A DNA stretch of 37,376 bases from Deltaproteobacteria bacterium (GTDB lineage: Bacteria > Bdellovibrionota > Bdellovibrionia > Bdellovibrionales > Bdellovibrionaceae): assembly GCA_013286585.1 (NCBI GenBank), contig JABDFK010000016.1, positions 1 through 37,376 of the forward strand, read 5' to 3'. The first letter of the stretch is position 1; every line of letters starts with the position of its first letter. The translations under genes and the position numbers were made by a program. The notes under the pieces were generated by a model, which was given only the letters and a program-made list of their open reading frames with translations, made no database searches and had not been told where the DNA came from. This document shows positions 8,912-17,890 of this stretch, piece by piece.

Positions 8912-10156
8912 CTAGTCTTTGCAGTTGTTTTGAAACTGCACGAACTCCACATTCATTTCCTGAGCTTCCATCCCGATGGCTAGCAACCCCAGGCGTGCGC
9001 TCCAGCCATAGACGTTTTCTAGTGGATAACTGTCTAAACTGACATTCAAATCAGACACACAAAGCCGCTTGAAAACAGCGCCCGGAGAGTTCAAAGACTC
9101 GGTGGCATTTTTTTCCGAGTGGGAACGCAAGAAGCCCCCGGCCAAGTCACTGCCAATCATGTAGATCACGGGCTCTGCAGTCGAGCCTTCGTTTTGCACT
9201 CGGGAGGGAATGCCCTCTTGAATGATCACGTCTTCCACGTCACGGCCACCTTTGGCTGCTTTCATTTTTTTTCGGGCTTTATAATTCCATTCCAGAATTT
9301 CTTTGCCGCTACCGACACGAATCACCGCCAGACCGTAAGTTCCCGCGTTGTTTTTGACGAACACGAAAGGCTGGCTAGAGATTTTTCTTTTTTCATATTC
9401 GACACGAATCGATTCGATCATCGCGTCCACGGCTTGGGCCAGGCGTTGCAAAGACTGGGGATCTTCGGCATCAAAGCCCGCGAAGAAGTCAGTTTTCACA
9501 TTCATCAGGAATGGATCCATCTCTGACAGCTGGGAAAATTCGGTGACCAACTCATTGTAAAATTTAAAATAGCGACTTTTCTTGCGCTGAAACCAACCCA
9601 TTCCCCGAGGCGGATTCACCGGAATATGAATGCTTTCGGCCCACTCTTCTTGTGCCTGCGAAAAATCGTTATTAGAAATCACAAGATCCGGCTGAAAGCT
9701 CTGCACCTGGCTGGAACTGCCAAAGCCCGAGTGCACTTCCACTTCGACGCCCTTGGCACTTTTCAGCAGAAGGGGCTGATCGATTTTTTTAGGAATGGCC
9801 ACCAGCACCTGTTTTCCGGCCTCTAGCAAAATGCCACGGATGCTAGCGACATTGTCCCAGTAGTAGGGATTGTTGGTGTGTTCTTCCGTCAGCAGTAAAA
9901 TTTTGTTCGATGACTTGTAATGATGGCCTAAATATTTTTTGGCCAGATCGCCGGCGTTATCGCGATCGGTTTGGCAGATGTTGTTGAAGCCCGCCGGATA
10001 AATATTGGCGTCCACATTGGAAATTTTAAAACCCGAATCGCGAATGTCGTAGCTCGAATAAATTGGGTAAGAGATATTTTTAATTTTAGAGCAATACCAG
10101 TCTGACAGACGATTGTTTTGGGCACAGAAATGTTGGTGCAGCTTTGAGTTGATCAT
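8912..10156 (-). CDS. gshA: Glutamate-cysteine ligase, Acidithiobacillus ferrooxidans type
   Basis: Joins L-glutamate and L-cysteine with ATP, the first step of glutathione synthesis, in the cytoplasm. The N-terminal segment YSSYDIRDSGFKISNVD, followed by PAGFNN, is characteristic of the ferrooxidans-type GshA family (PF08886), which is unrelated in sequence to E. coli GshA. At 414 residues it has the usual length. The start ATG immediately follows the stop of the TPR lipoprotein gene, with AAGGA 6 nt upstream inside that gene, so translation is coupled. No gshB is present in the window. It is the last gene of the operon that starts at 13235. Confidence 0.88.
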   Translation of the reverse strand: MINSKLHQHFCAQNNRLSDWYCSKIKNISYPIYSSYDIRDSGFKISNVDANIYPAGFNNICQTDRDNAGDLAKKYLGHHYKSSNKILLLTEEHTNNPYYWDNVASIRGILLEAGKQVLVAIPKKIDQPLLLKSAKGVEVEVHSGFGSSSQVQSFQPDLVISNNDFSQAQEEWAESIHIPVNPPRGMGWFQRKKSRYFKFYNELVTEFSQLSEMDPFLMNVKTDFFAGFDAEDPQSLQRLAQAVDAMIESIRVEYEKRKISSQPFVFVKNNAGTYGLAVIRVGSGKEILEWNYKARKKMKAAKGGRDVEDVIIQEGIPSRVQNEGSTAEPVIYMIGSDLAGGFLRSHSEKNATESLNSPGAVFKRLCVSDLNVSLDSYPLENVYGWSARLGLLAIGMEAQEMNVEFVQFQNNCKD

Positions 10157-11284
10157 TCAATGTCCTTGCATATTGGGATCTTCGTGCGGAGCTTCAGTGC
10201 GGCTGCCGTCACGAATAGTCCCTTCACGGTGTAAACTTTGCCGCTTTTGAGCTTCCGGGGTCAATGGCATAGTACCTGCGGTCGCTAGCTGCTCCTGCGC
10301 CTGTGTTTCCATCTGCTCTAGAAAGGCAAAAAGATCGTGCGCAAATTGATTGCCTGGCGTGGTGACGGCCTCGCGATAAACTTTCAGCCTTTGGATGAGC
10401 TCTAGAATTTCTCCCCAGGAGTGGACTCGGGCTTCATTTTGCTCTTGCTCGGCGGCGAAGGCGTCCAGCGCTTTGTTCTTTGGAATGTTAGCAATGGTGT
10501 TCCATAAATCTTTGTAATTCCCTTGCAAGTTCTTTAGCGCCAAAGCCGACCATTGCGGGTCGTTGATCTCCACTGCGCGCATGAGGAAAATCTGCATCAG
10601 TGCCAACGTGTCCATCTGCGACTGCATATTTTCAATGGACAACTGATTGGACGAAAGTTCGCCCATCAAATACAGAGTCTTCGCTTTCGCCGACCGAACA
10701 TCATTGCCGTCCTGCCGAAATGCGCTAGAGATTCCCTTTTCAGCTATATGAAAATATTTTTTTGCGGTGTCCAAATCGCCCGCCCGATTGTAGTAAGCTG
10801 CTAAACGCGCCGGCAGTTGCGCCTTCGCCACCTCAGGCGGCAGTTGCGCCTCTAAGCCTTTAGCGTCGCTCAGCGCTGCGTAGGTTTTCGCTTCGTCGCC
10901 CAAAGCCTCATAGCAAAAGCTAGAATAGTAGCTAGCTAAAGCCACCACTTCTGGTTGAGAGCCCAACGACGAATCAATGACCTCGTGAAAAATCTGTGCC
11001 GCTTCGGCATTTTTTCCCTCGCCAGAGAGCGCTTGCCCATGGCCCATTTTAGAGCGATTCAGGAACATCCCATGCGGGTATTCTTTTTCAAACTGGGAAA
11101 ATAGCTCGCTAGCCTGAGAATAATTCTGCTGTTCTAGGGCCTTTTCGGCCTCGTCCAAACGAGTCTGCATCTGAATTTTTAGCGCCGGATCTGTATTTTC
11201 CGCAGACGACATTCGTGGAAAATGAACGCATCCCGAAAAAAATAGAAATACCAGCAGTGATAGAAGTACTTTCAGGTTCTTCAT
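10157..11284 (-). CDS. TPR-repeat lipoprotein
   Basis: Predicted lipoprotein: a signal peptide with lipobox FSGC gives lipidation at Cys19. The 375 residues are mostly helical and contain TPR-like repeats, clearest at about 45-110 (AEKALEQQNYSQASELF and the following repeat) and about 165-190 (AAYYNRAGDLDTAKKYF), as in outer-membrane assembly scaffolds. The tail is polar, His/Glu-rich and without structure. The start overlaps the preceding ATPase stop by 4 nt (ATGA). Its role is unknown; the tight coupling with ArsA-like ATPases and GshA suggests one process. Confidence 0.82.
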   Translation of the reverse strand: MKNLKVLLSLLVFLFFSGCVHFPRMSSAENTDPALKIQMQTRLDEAEKALEQQNYSQASELFSQFEKEYPHGMFLNRSKMGHGQALSGEGKNAEAAQIFHEVIDSSLGSQPEVVALASYYSSFCYEALGDEAKTYAALSDAKGLEAQLPPEVAKAQLPARLAAYYNRAGDLDTAKKYFHIAEKGISSAFRQDGNDVRSAKAKTLYLMGELSSNQLSIENMQSQMDTLALMQIFLMRAVEINDPQWSALALKNLQGNYKDLWNTIANIPKNKALDAFAAEQEQNEARVHSWGEILELIQRLKVYREAVTTPGNQFAHDLFAFLEQMETQAQEQLATAGTMPLTPEAQKRQSLHREGTIRDGSRTEAPHEDPNMQGH

Positions 11285-12363
11285 AGGCTTTCATTAGATT
11301 CAATCAAGTGCGCCAATTCCGCAACATCTTTGATATTGGAAATATCACGATCAAATTCTGGGATGCGAAAGACGAAATCTTTGTTTTTCATTTCCGCGAT
11401 CAGGCCCTGCGCGAAGGTCTGGTAAAACTGATCACGAGCTTGATAGTAGTTCTTCATTTCATTGAATTTCTGCGCCACTGGCGTTGCTGCGCCTGCGCTA
11501 AAACCCGTTGGCGTTTCCAGCAACCAGCTGGGTAATGCCCGATTGATGACCACCGAAGTCAGTGAATATCCGCCTTTGCGAATTTCCCGCCCAAAGTAGG
11601 CGGCCTCTTTCAGTTTGGCTTGGTCGAAACTTGTGACCAGACAGAAGTGGGTGGAGGGATTCACTAGAAGTCGATGCACGGAATTGATTCGCTCTTCCAA
11701 CTTGGCCTGCCAAGATTGGATGCTTTGAAAAAATTCACTGAGTTCGCGCATGAACTCGGAACCGGTCATGGACTCTAGGACACGCAACACTTGCTTAGTC
11801 CCCGCGTGCACGATGTTGGACAGAAAGGATCCACTGCCTTCAGAATGTCTGAACCATTTGGCCACGCCCTCATTAAAAATCGTCGACAGCTTTTGCGGAG
11901 CTTGTAAGAAATCGATGGCATGCTTCGTCGGTGGCGTGTCCAAAATGATGAGGTCGTACTCGCCAGATTCGTAGCACGAATATAGTTTTTCAAGCGCGGT
12001 GAATTCTTGTGAACCACTGAGAGTGGTGGATAACTGTTGATAAAGTTTATTGTTGGCGATTTTTTTGACCAGGTCATCTTTGTTGGCCGCGCGGGCGACG
12101 AATTCATCAAAGGTTTTCTTCGGATCAATCACCGCGGCCGAAAGTTTTCCACGAAGATCTGCGTGCTGCAAAACCGAGATGTCTCCGCTGTCAGAGAGAT
12201 TCAGCGTCGTCTTTAATCTTTGTGAAGGATCTATGGTCAACACCAAAACTCGGCGACCGCGCTTGGCCGCCAAAAACCCCAAAGCCGCTGCCAAAGTAGT
12301 TTTCCCGACGCCTCCGCTGCCGACACAGATTAAAACTTTGGCGGAATCCAGCGTTTGAATCAT
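11281..12363 (-). CDS. ArsA/Get3-family ATPase, subunit with GSGGVGKT loop
   Basis: P-loop ATPase of the ArsA/Get3 (anion-transporting ATPase) family, 360 residues. The deviant Walker A is GSGGVGKTT (16-24), where the usual signature lysine is Ser17; LTIDPSQRLKTTL is the switch region and LIILDTPPT the Walker B. Proteins with this loop are usually found beside a second ATPase with a complete GKGGVGK loop, as in the mycobacterial Rv3679-Rv3680 pair, and such pairs are thought to work as heterodimers. The start overlaps the upstream ATPase stop by 4 nt. The cargo here (tail-anchored protein, anion or other) cannot be told. Confidence 0.85.
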   Translation of the reverse strand: MIQTLDSAKVLICVGSGGVGKTTLAAALGFLAAKRGRRVLVLTIDPSQRLKTTLNLSDSGDISVLQHADLRGKLSAAVIDPKKTFDEFVARAANKDDLVKKIANNKLYQQLSTTLSGSQEFTALEKLYSCYESGEYDLIILDTPPTKHAIDFLQAPQKLSTIFNEGVAKWFRHSEGSGSFLSNIVHAGTKQVLRVLESMTGSEFMRELSEFFQSIQSWQAKLEERINSVHRLLVNPSTHFCLVTSFDQAKLKEAAYFGREIRKGGYSLTSVVINRALPSWLLETPTGFSAGAATPVAQKFNEMKNYYQARDQFYQTFAQGLIAEMKNKDFVFRIPEFDRDISNIKDVAELAHLIESNESL

Positions 12364-13235
12364 GCTTGCAACTCCCGCGACAACCGCTCAATGATCTCTT
12401 TGGCATCAGAGGATAAAATCCAAGGAAGACTTTGTGCTTCGTGACCACTGTTCAATATGCGTTCTTGCATGGATTTCTGCCGGGCTTCAAGCTCTTGCAA
12501 ATAATTGGAAAAGTTTTTAAGCGCAGGCTCTGCATGCGCTGTAAGATCTGCGTTCAATTCCTGACTGAAGGGCAGGAGGCGATTCAGCAAGACCTTCGAT
12601 GACTGGCCGGTGACTTTTTTGATATTTCCAGCCAGCTCTAGGCCCTCGACGACAGGAAGCTCTTCTGGTAGGGCCACGACAAAAAATTTGCATAAATTCG
12701 CATCGTGCAAAACTTTTCCGATAGAGCGGACTTGTTCACCCATAGAACCAAAGCGAATGGCCGTGGCTAGTCCCGTGGGCGCATTCATCAACGCCATGAA
12801 ATGACCGGAGGCATAGGCATCGACGACAATCACATCGTAGGGCATTTTCGGACCTACGTTTCGTGGCGGACCACTGGTGATTTTTCCCAGAATCGAAAGC
12901 TCTGAGAGGGCCGGCGCCACATTCACGAGCGCCTTGGTCACCGCATTTTCAAAAAACAGCCGATAGAGGCTTTCCACTTTTACAATATGAAGTATGTATT
13001 CTTTCAGACACTCTTGCCCCGACCACTGAGCCAAATCGAACTTCACCCCCGAGATTTCCAGGGTCTGCGCTTGATATCCAACGGACGGTAGCGAGAAATA
13101 ATCACGAAAATAGCTTTGATCACCCAGCTCCACCAAAATCGTGCGAAATCCGGCGCGTGCACGCTTCAGTGCCAGGGCCGCTGCCACTGCCGACTTACCG
13201 ACTCCGCCTTTTCCTGTAACAAAATTGATTTCCAT
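12360..13235 (-). CDS. ArsA/Get3-family ATPase, subunit with GKGGVGKS loop
   Basis: Partner of the ATPase at 11281. The 291 residues open with FVTGKGGVGKSAVAAALAL, keeping the signature lysine (Lys9) of deviant Walker A proteins; VIVVDAYASGHF is the Walker B and switch II segment and differs from the DTAPTGH of Get3. The C-terminal part (about 225-275) is a helical region. It begins the operon ArsA-like A, ArsA-like B, TPR lipoprotein, gshA, and is divergent from tig across 115 bp, where both promoters must lie. Confidence 0.84.
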   Translation of the reverse strand: MEINFVTGKGGVGKSAVAAALALKRARAGFRTILVELGDQSYFRDYFSLPSVGYQAQTLEISGVKFDLAQWSGQECLKEYILHIVKVESLYRLFFENAVTKALVNVAPALSELSILGKITSGPPRNVGPKMPYDVIVVDAYASGHFMALMNAPTGLATAIRFGSMGEQVRSIGKVLHDANLCKFFVVALPEELPVVEGLELAGNIKKVTGQSSKVLLNRLLPFSQELNADLTAHAEPALKNFSNYLQELEARQKSMQERILNSGHEAQSLPWILSSDAKEIIERLSRELQA

Positions 13236-13350
13236 TGGAGGATGAGTGTCTCAGGGCTGTGAAACCGAATCATTGCGCTTTGCATTATTAGCTTGCTAAG
13301 ACCGCACTATTCTCCTACATTCCCGACAAATTTGGCCTAGGAGCATAGTC

Positions 13351-14664
13351 ATGAAAACCAATCTGGAAAAAGTCAGCAATCTTGAGCGTAAACTGAACGT
13401 GGAAATTCCCGCTGTCACTGTGGAAGCCGCTTTCGAAAAACTCTTCAAGCAAGTGCAAAAAGATGCCGCCATTAAGGGCTTTCGCCAGGGCAAAGTTCCA
13501 TTGAACACCATCAAAACTATGTACGGCGATCGCGTGAAACAAGACGTAGTACAGGACTTGATCCAAAAACATTACTACGAAGCATTGAAAGAGCTAGCTT
13601 TGGATCCCGTCAGCTACCCTGAGTTCGAGTTTGATGCTCCTTCCGAAGGTAAAGATTTTGCCTTCACTGCGCACTTTGAAGTGCGTCCTCAGGTGACTTT
13701 GAAAAAATATGAAGGCTTAGACGTCGAAAAAGAAAAATTTGAATTCGACGAAGCGCAAGTTTCTAAAGTATTAGACAATATTCGCTCTTCCCGAGCCGAG
13801 TACGTTCCCGTGTTTGAAGATCGTCCCGCACAGCTGGGCGATTTCGCTGTGGTCGACTTTGACGGCTATGTGGACGGTCAACCTCTGCAGGGCGGAAAAG
13901 GTGTGGATCATTCTCTAGAGCTGGGTTCGAAATCCTTCATCGATGGTTTCGAAGAGGGCATCGTCGGCATGGCGATTGGATCTAGCAAAAGTCTGAACTT
14001 GAAATTCCCAGACCCTTATCACTCCAAAGATTTAGCCGGAAAGCCAGTGAAGTTCGACGTGGTTTTGAAGTCCTTGAAGAAAAAATCCCTGCCAGAACTC
14101 ACCGATGATTTCTTGAAAACCATCGGCGCCACAGAAACCGTGACCGAGCTAACCGCCACCATCCGCAAGGACTTGCAGGAGTCTGAAGCTCGTCGCATCG
14201 ATCAAGACGTCAAAAATCGCCTGTTGAAAGCATTGGTCAAAACCAATCCCGTGGATGTTCCACCAACCATGTTGAAAGATCAGAAAAAAGCTTTGGTTGA
14301 AGACATGAAAAAGAAAATGATGGACCAAGGGATGCCCGACGAAGAGTTCAGTGACTACGTCAGCAAATGGGACGGCGATTTCAACGCCACCGCCACAGAA
14401 ATGATTTGCGCGGGATTCCTGATCGATGCCATCGCTCAAAAACACGACTTGCGTTGGAGCAAAGCGGACGTCGATAGCAAAATCGACGCCTACGCCAAAC
14501 AAATGAACATGGACGTGGAAAAAGTGCGTGAGTTTTATGCAGCCCCAGAACAAGCTCAGCGCCTGACATATATGATCACCGAAGAAAAAGTGGTCGATTT
14601 TCTGACCAAGTCAGCCAAAGTCAAAGAGGTCGAAAAATCCAAACTGAAGGACTCTGCCAACTAA
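13351..14664 (+). CDS. tig: Trigger factor, ribosome-associated chaperone
   Basis: Binds the ribosome exit tunnel and holds nascent chains; it also has peptidyl-prolyl isomerase activity. The 437 residues show the ribosome-binding signature GFRQGKVP (43-50), an FKBP-type PPIase domain (about 160-245, starting PAQLGDFAVVDFDGYVDG) and the helical C-terminal chaperone domain. The ATG follows CTAGGAG. In many bacteria tig directly precedes clpP-clpX-lon; here it is about 8.8 kb away and on the other strand. A 13-bp stem follows the stop. Confidence 0.98.
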   Translation: MKTNLEKVSNLERKLNVEIPAVTVEAAFEKLFKQVQKDAAIKGFRQGKVPLNTIKTMYGDRVKQDVVQDLIQKHYYEALKELALDPVSYPEFEFDAPSEGKDFAFTAHFEVRPQVTLKKYEGLDVEKEKFEFDEAQVSKVLDNIRSSRAEYVPVFEDRPAQLGDFAVVDFDGYVDGQPLQGGKGVDHSLELGSKSFIDGFEEGIVGMAIGSSKSLNLKFPDPYHSKDLAGKPVKFDVVLKSLKKKSLPELTDDFLKTIGATETVTELTATIRKDLQESEARRIDQDVKNRLLKALVKTNPVDVPPTMLKDQKKALVEDMKKKMMDQGMPDEEFSDYVSKWDGDFNATATEMICAGFLIDAIAQKHDLRWSKADVDSKIDAYAKQMNMDVEKVREFYAAPEQAQRLTYMITEEKVVDFLTKSAKVKEVEKSKLKDSAN

Positions 14665-14674
14665 TTGGAGGTAC

Positions 14675-14714
14675 CTCAGAAAGTTGCTGCCCTGGAGGGA
14701 TGCAACTTTCTGAG
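14675..14714. terminator. 13-bp stem between convergent genes, likely bidirectional terminator
   Basis: The arms CTCAGAAAGTTGC and GCAACTTTCTGAG pair perfectly around a 14-nt loop. The element lies exactly between the tig stop and the stop of the convergent gene at 14723. No U-tract follows on either strand, so termination is inferred from position. Confidence 0.6.
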
Positions 14715-14722
14715 TGATGGAT

Positions 14723-15274
14723 TTACTTGCAGTAGTTATGATCCCGGAAATATCTGTCACAGACGGAATACTGATTGTCACAATCAGCGCTGACAAAACT
14801 ATCAATGAAGCCACGAGGACAGTGAAGAGTTCCAGCCTCATCGACCATGACGTCGAATTCGCCACTGGCCACGGTTTTGCCCGAGTTAGATAACTCATAT
14901 GAAACTTTGTTCAGGCCTTCGTCCAACAGCGGACGCTGAAATAGTGTGGAAATCCACAAATTGATGGCATCGACGCTTTTTCCGTCCGCGTAACCTACGT
15001 CTTTCGTTCCTGTTTGATGTCCGTTTTGCCACACGGCTTTCAGGTGGACTTGATCGGCCTGCACCTTTGGACCCGTGAAATAGGAATATTCTGCTGGATC
15101 TAGAGTTTGTTCTTGGCATTGGAAAAAGGCCGTTCGCATTCCGTGCCCGGGATCGTGGCACTGAACATCTAGATCACCGTAGATCACCTGGGAAATAAAA
15201 TGATTTCCGGCAGTGAACGACTGGGCGTGGGCAGAAATCGCAAAAAACACCAAAATCGTAGAAATGAACTTCAA
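14723..15274 (-). CDS. Secreted cysteine-containing hypothetical protein
   Basis: I do not recognise the family. The 183 residues start with a signal peptide (cleavage after SAHA, about residue 17). The mature part has eight cysteines, five of them in the last 35 residues, which suggests disulfides in the periplasm or outside the cell. The start codon is TTG with GGAGGG 5 nt upstream. It stands alone between ctpA and the tig terminator. Confidence 0.72.
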   Translation of the reverse strand: MKFISTILVFFAISAHAQSFTAGNHFISQVIYGDLDVQCHDPGHGMRTAFFQCQEQTLDPAEYSYFTGPKVQADQVHLKAVWQNGHQTGTKDVGYADGKSVDAINLWISTLFQRPLLDEGLNKVSYELSNSGKTVASGEFDVMVDEAGTLHCPRGFIDSFVSADCDNQYSVCDRYFRDHNYCK

Positions 15275-15332
15275 GTTAACCCTCCGTTGGTAGACTTTGG
15301 GTTAACGGTAGCAGTTGATTTGGCAAATTCAA

Positions 15333-16757
15333 CTACAATGATTTGGTGGGTTCGGCGGGGGCCGCGGCTGGCTGACCGATGCCCTTCATGATCTTCCACG
15401 CCTTAATATAATTGAAGGCTTGGTAGACCTGATAGTCTCCACTGATCAATTTCTCTTTTGGAGTCTTAGCGTCATCCTTTTTCGATGCGGCCTCTTTCCA
15501 CCATGCGGTGACGTTGGCATCTTTGGCGCTCAGCACTTTGGACTTTTTCTGCGTCTTTTCTTTTTCTGACAGCAGATGGCCGCTCATGTCCTTTTCACGG
15601 GTGGATTTGTTCTTCACGATGGCTTTTGAAAATGCGTCGACATCCACGTCTTCCACTTCGATGTCGGGCATGATCCCCTCAGCCTGAATGGACCTGCCGC
15701 TAGGAGTGTAATATCTGGCCACGGTTAATTTCAGTCCAGAACCGTCACCCAGTTTGATCACCGACTGCACTGAACCTTTACCGAAAGATTTTTGGCCCAT
15801 GATGATGGCGCGATGATTATCTTGAAGAGCACCGGCCACGATTTCGCTGGCGCTGGCCGAGTACTCATTCATCAACACGATGATGGGGAAATCGGCGTAT
15901 TTCGTGCGGTTGGTGGTGGAGGCGATCTCTTTATTTTTGGGATCGCGACCGATAGTGCTAACGATGGTGGCGTTGGTTAAAAATAAATCGCCGACTTTCA
16001 CTGCTTGGTCTAACAATCCACCTGGGTTGCGGCGCAAGTCCAAAACCAGTCCTTTGATTCCGGAGTATTTCTTCTGCTCTTCTTCCAGGGATTTTTCCAG
16101 ATCCCGCGCGGTGTTTTCGATGAAGCTTGTGACTTTCACGTAAAGATAACCCTCTTCCAGATCGGTGGGTTTCACGGATCTGATTTTGACACTGCCACGG
16201 GTGATCGGTACGTCGAAGGGTTCTTCTTGGCCATCGCGGACGATGGTCAAAGTGGTTTTTGAACCGCGTTTTCCGCGCATGAACTGCGAGGCCTCAACTA
16301 AGCTAAGTCCCTTGGTGGAGTTACCATCCACCGCAATGATTTTGTCACCGGGCTTGATTCCAGCTTCCCAAGCCGGAGCATCTTCAATCGGAGAAATGAT
16401 GGTGAGTATTCCATTTTGCACAGAGATTTCAATTCCCAGTCCACCGAACTCGCCGGAAGTTTCGGTTTCGAAGTCTTTGAAAATATCTGGTGGTAAAAAG
16501 TTGGTGTGGGGATCGAGCTCCCGCAACATGCCCTTGATGGCTCCGTAGATCAGTTTTTTGCTATCGACCTCTTCCACGTAGTACTGCTGCACCAAGTTCA
16601 GAACTTTGCTGAAATTTTGGAGATCCGCATAGCGCTCTTCGGCCTGCGCCTTCATGATGGACCAATCCAGCCGACTGGCCAGCAACCCCACCCCGATAAA
16701 GAATATCGCGATCAGTGCTTTCCGTGCCGGGCCATTCACATTCAGTGGTTTCCTCAT
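15333..16757 (-). CDS. ctpA: Carboxyl-terminal processing protease (S41)
   Basis: Periplasmic PDZ serine protease with a Ser/Lys dyad. From the start at 16757 the 474 residues comprise one N-terminal membrane segment (about 12-30), a PDZ domain (about 100-185, beginning at GGLGIEI), and the S41 catalytic domain with Ser302 in EYSASASEI and Lys327 in KSFGKGSVQ. I use the ATG that overlaps the upstream stop (ATGA) and follows AAAGGAA; the frame is open for 6 more residues. The C-terminus carries a lysine-rich linker (about 375-430). Relatives in this position process or degrade cell-wall hydrolases, which suits the EnvC neighbour. Confidence 0.95.
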   Translation of the reverse strand: MRKPLNVNGPARKALIAIFFIGVGLLASRLDWSIMKAQAEERYADLQNFSKVLNLVQQYYVEEVDSKKLIYGAIKGMLRELDPHTNFLPPDIFKDFETETSGEFGGLGIEISVQNGILTIISPIEDAPAWEAGIKPGDKIIAVDGNSTKGLSLVEASQFMRGKRGSKTTLTIVRDGQEEPFDVPITRGSVKIRSVKPTDLEEGYLYVKVTSFIENTARDLEKSLEEEQKKYSGIKGLVLDLRRNPGGLLDQAVKVGDLFLTNATIVSTIGRDPKNKEIASTTNRTKYADFPIIVLMNEYSASASEIVAGALQDNHRAIIMGQKSFGKGSVQSVIKLGDGSGLKLTVARYYTPSGRSIQAEGIMPDIEVEDVDVDAFSKAIVKNKSTREKDMSGHLLSEKEKTQKKSKVLSAKDANVTAWWKEAASKKDDAKTPKEKLISGDYQVYQAFNYIKAWKIMKGIGQPAAAPAEPTKSL

Positions 16758-17890
16758 AAAGTTCCTTTCAACCAAGACTTGGGGTCATAGGGTTCGGAGA
16801 AATGTCTAATTTCAAAATAAAGTCCATCGGTGGCCGCTTCACTTTCATAGTCCTGCGTGCGGCCCGAGTGCGAGATCACCTGATTCTGCTTCACTTCTTG
16901 ATTCACAGAAACCGTCACATCGTGATTATTTCCATAAACCGAATAATAGTGATCTCCGTGATCGATAATCACGGTTTTTCCATAGCCAGGAACTTCGCCC
17001 GCGTAGGCCACAGTTCCAGAGAAAACAGTTTTAACCGGCGTATTCACGGGCACAGAAAACAGAATGCCTTTTTGCGACCAGTTGAGGTTGTGCTCCTCAT
17101 CGTGAATCACTCCGAAATTTCTGACGACGGGACCACTGACTGGGGCCGGCAGAAGCTTTTTCTTCTCGAAGAAAGACGGCCGGAAAAGCAAATCCAAAAC
17201 ACCCGAGTCATCTTGGGATGTCAGCAGGCTTGATTTGGAGCGAAGTCCATGCAGACGCTCGACTGAAAATTGTTTGGACTGGCGAATATTTTCCAGGATT
17301 TTTGATTTGCTGGTGTTCTCAGCGGCCAGGCGCTGCTCTTGGTTTTTGATAGCGCCAGAGAGCCTTTTGATTTTGGCCAAGCGCTGAGTGAACTTGATTT
17401 TTTTGCCTTCAAGCTCTTTCATGGTGGCCGCGTAGTCTTTAATCACATCCAGATCGTGTTTGGCGATGATCCCCAGAATTTTCAGATTTTTTTCCAGCTC
17501 TGCGGAGCTGGACGAAGAAAAGATCAGACGGGCCAACCCTTGGCCTCCCAATTTGTAGATGGCAGAAATTCGCTCTCGCAAGCGGGCCTTTTGTTCCTTC
17601 AGTCGTTCTTCCAGATCTAGAATTTTGATCGCTAAATCCCGCGCCGAGTTTTCGTAGGCCATTCGCTGTTGGCCCAAGTTGAACTCTTCGGTGACGATTT
17701 TTTTGATCTTGCGATTGATTTCGTACAGGGACGACATCACTTTACGTTGCCGCACTTCTTTTTCGACGATTTCTTTTTTGGCTTGCTCTAGCTGCTCCGC
17801 CAGCTGCAAAGCCGTGTCGACGACGCCGAAAACTTTCGGTGAGGCCATGGTGATTGCGCAGAATAAAGGAAGAAGTGTTTTGATCATCAT
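16754..17890 (-). CDS. envC: EnvC-like murein hydrolase activator
   Basis: Periplasmic activator of amidases for septal peptidoglycan splitting, controlled by FtsEX. The real start is the ATG at 17890, overlapping the ftsX stop by 4 nt, giving 378 residues; the longer open frame runs antisense through ftsX. It has a signal peptide (about 1-22), a long coiled coil (about 30-245) and a C-terminal LytM/M23 domain (about 265-378). The zinc ligands of active M23 enzymes are missing: the usual HxH position reads YFEIRH and the H-x(3)-D motif is lost, as in E. coli EnvC. This points to an activator rather than an endopeptidase. Confidence 0.9.
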   Translation of the reverse strand: MMIKTLLPLFCAITMASPKVFGVVDTALQLAEQLEQAKKEIVEKEVRQRKVMSSLYEINRKIKKIVTEEFNLGQQRMAYENSARDLAIKILDLEERLKEQKARLRERISAIYKLGGQGLARLIFSSSSSAELEKNLKILGIIAKHDLDVIKDYAATMKELEGKKIKFTQRLAKIKRLSGAIKNQEQRLAAENTSKSKILENIRQSKQFSVERLHGLRSKSSLLTSQDDSGVLDLLFRPSFFEKKKLLPAPVSGPVVRNFGVIHDEEHNLNWSQKGILFSVPVNTPVKTVFSGTVAYAGEVPGYGKTVIIDHGDHYYSVYGNNHDVTVSVNQEVKQNQVISHSGRTQDYESEAATDGLYFEIRHFSEPYDPKSWLKGTL

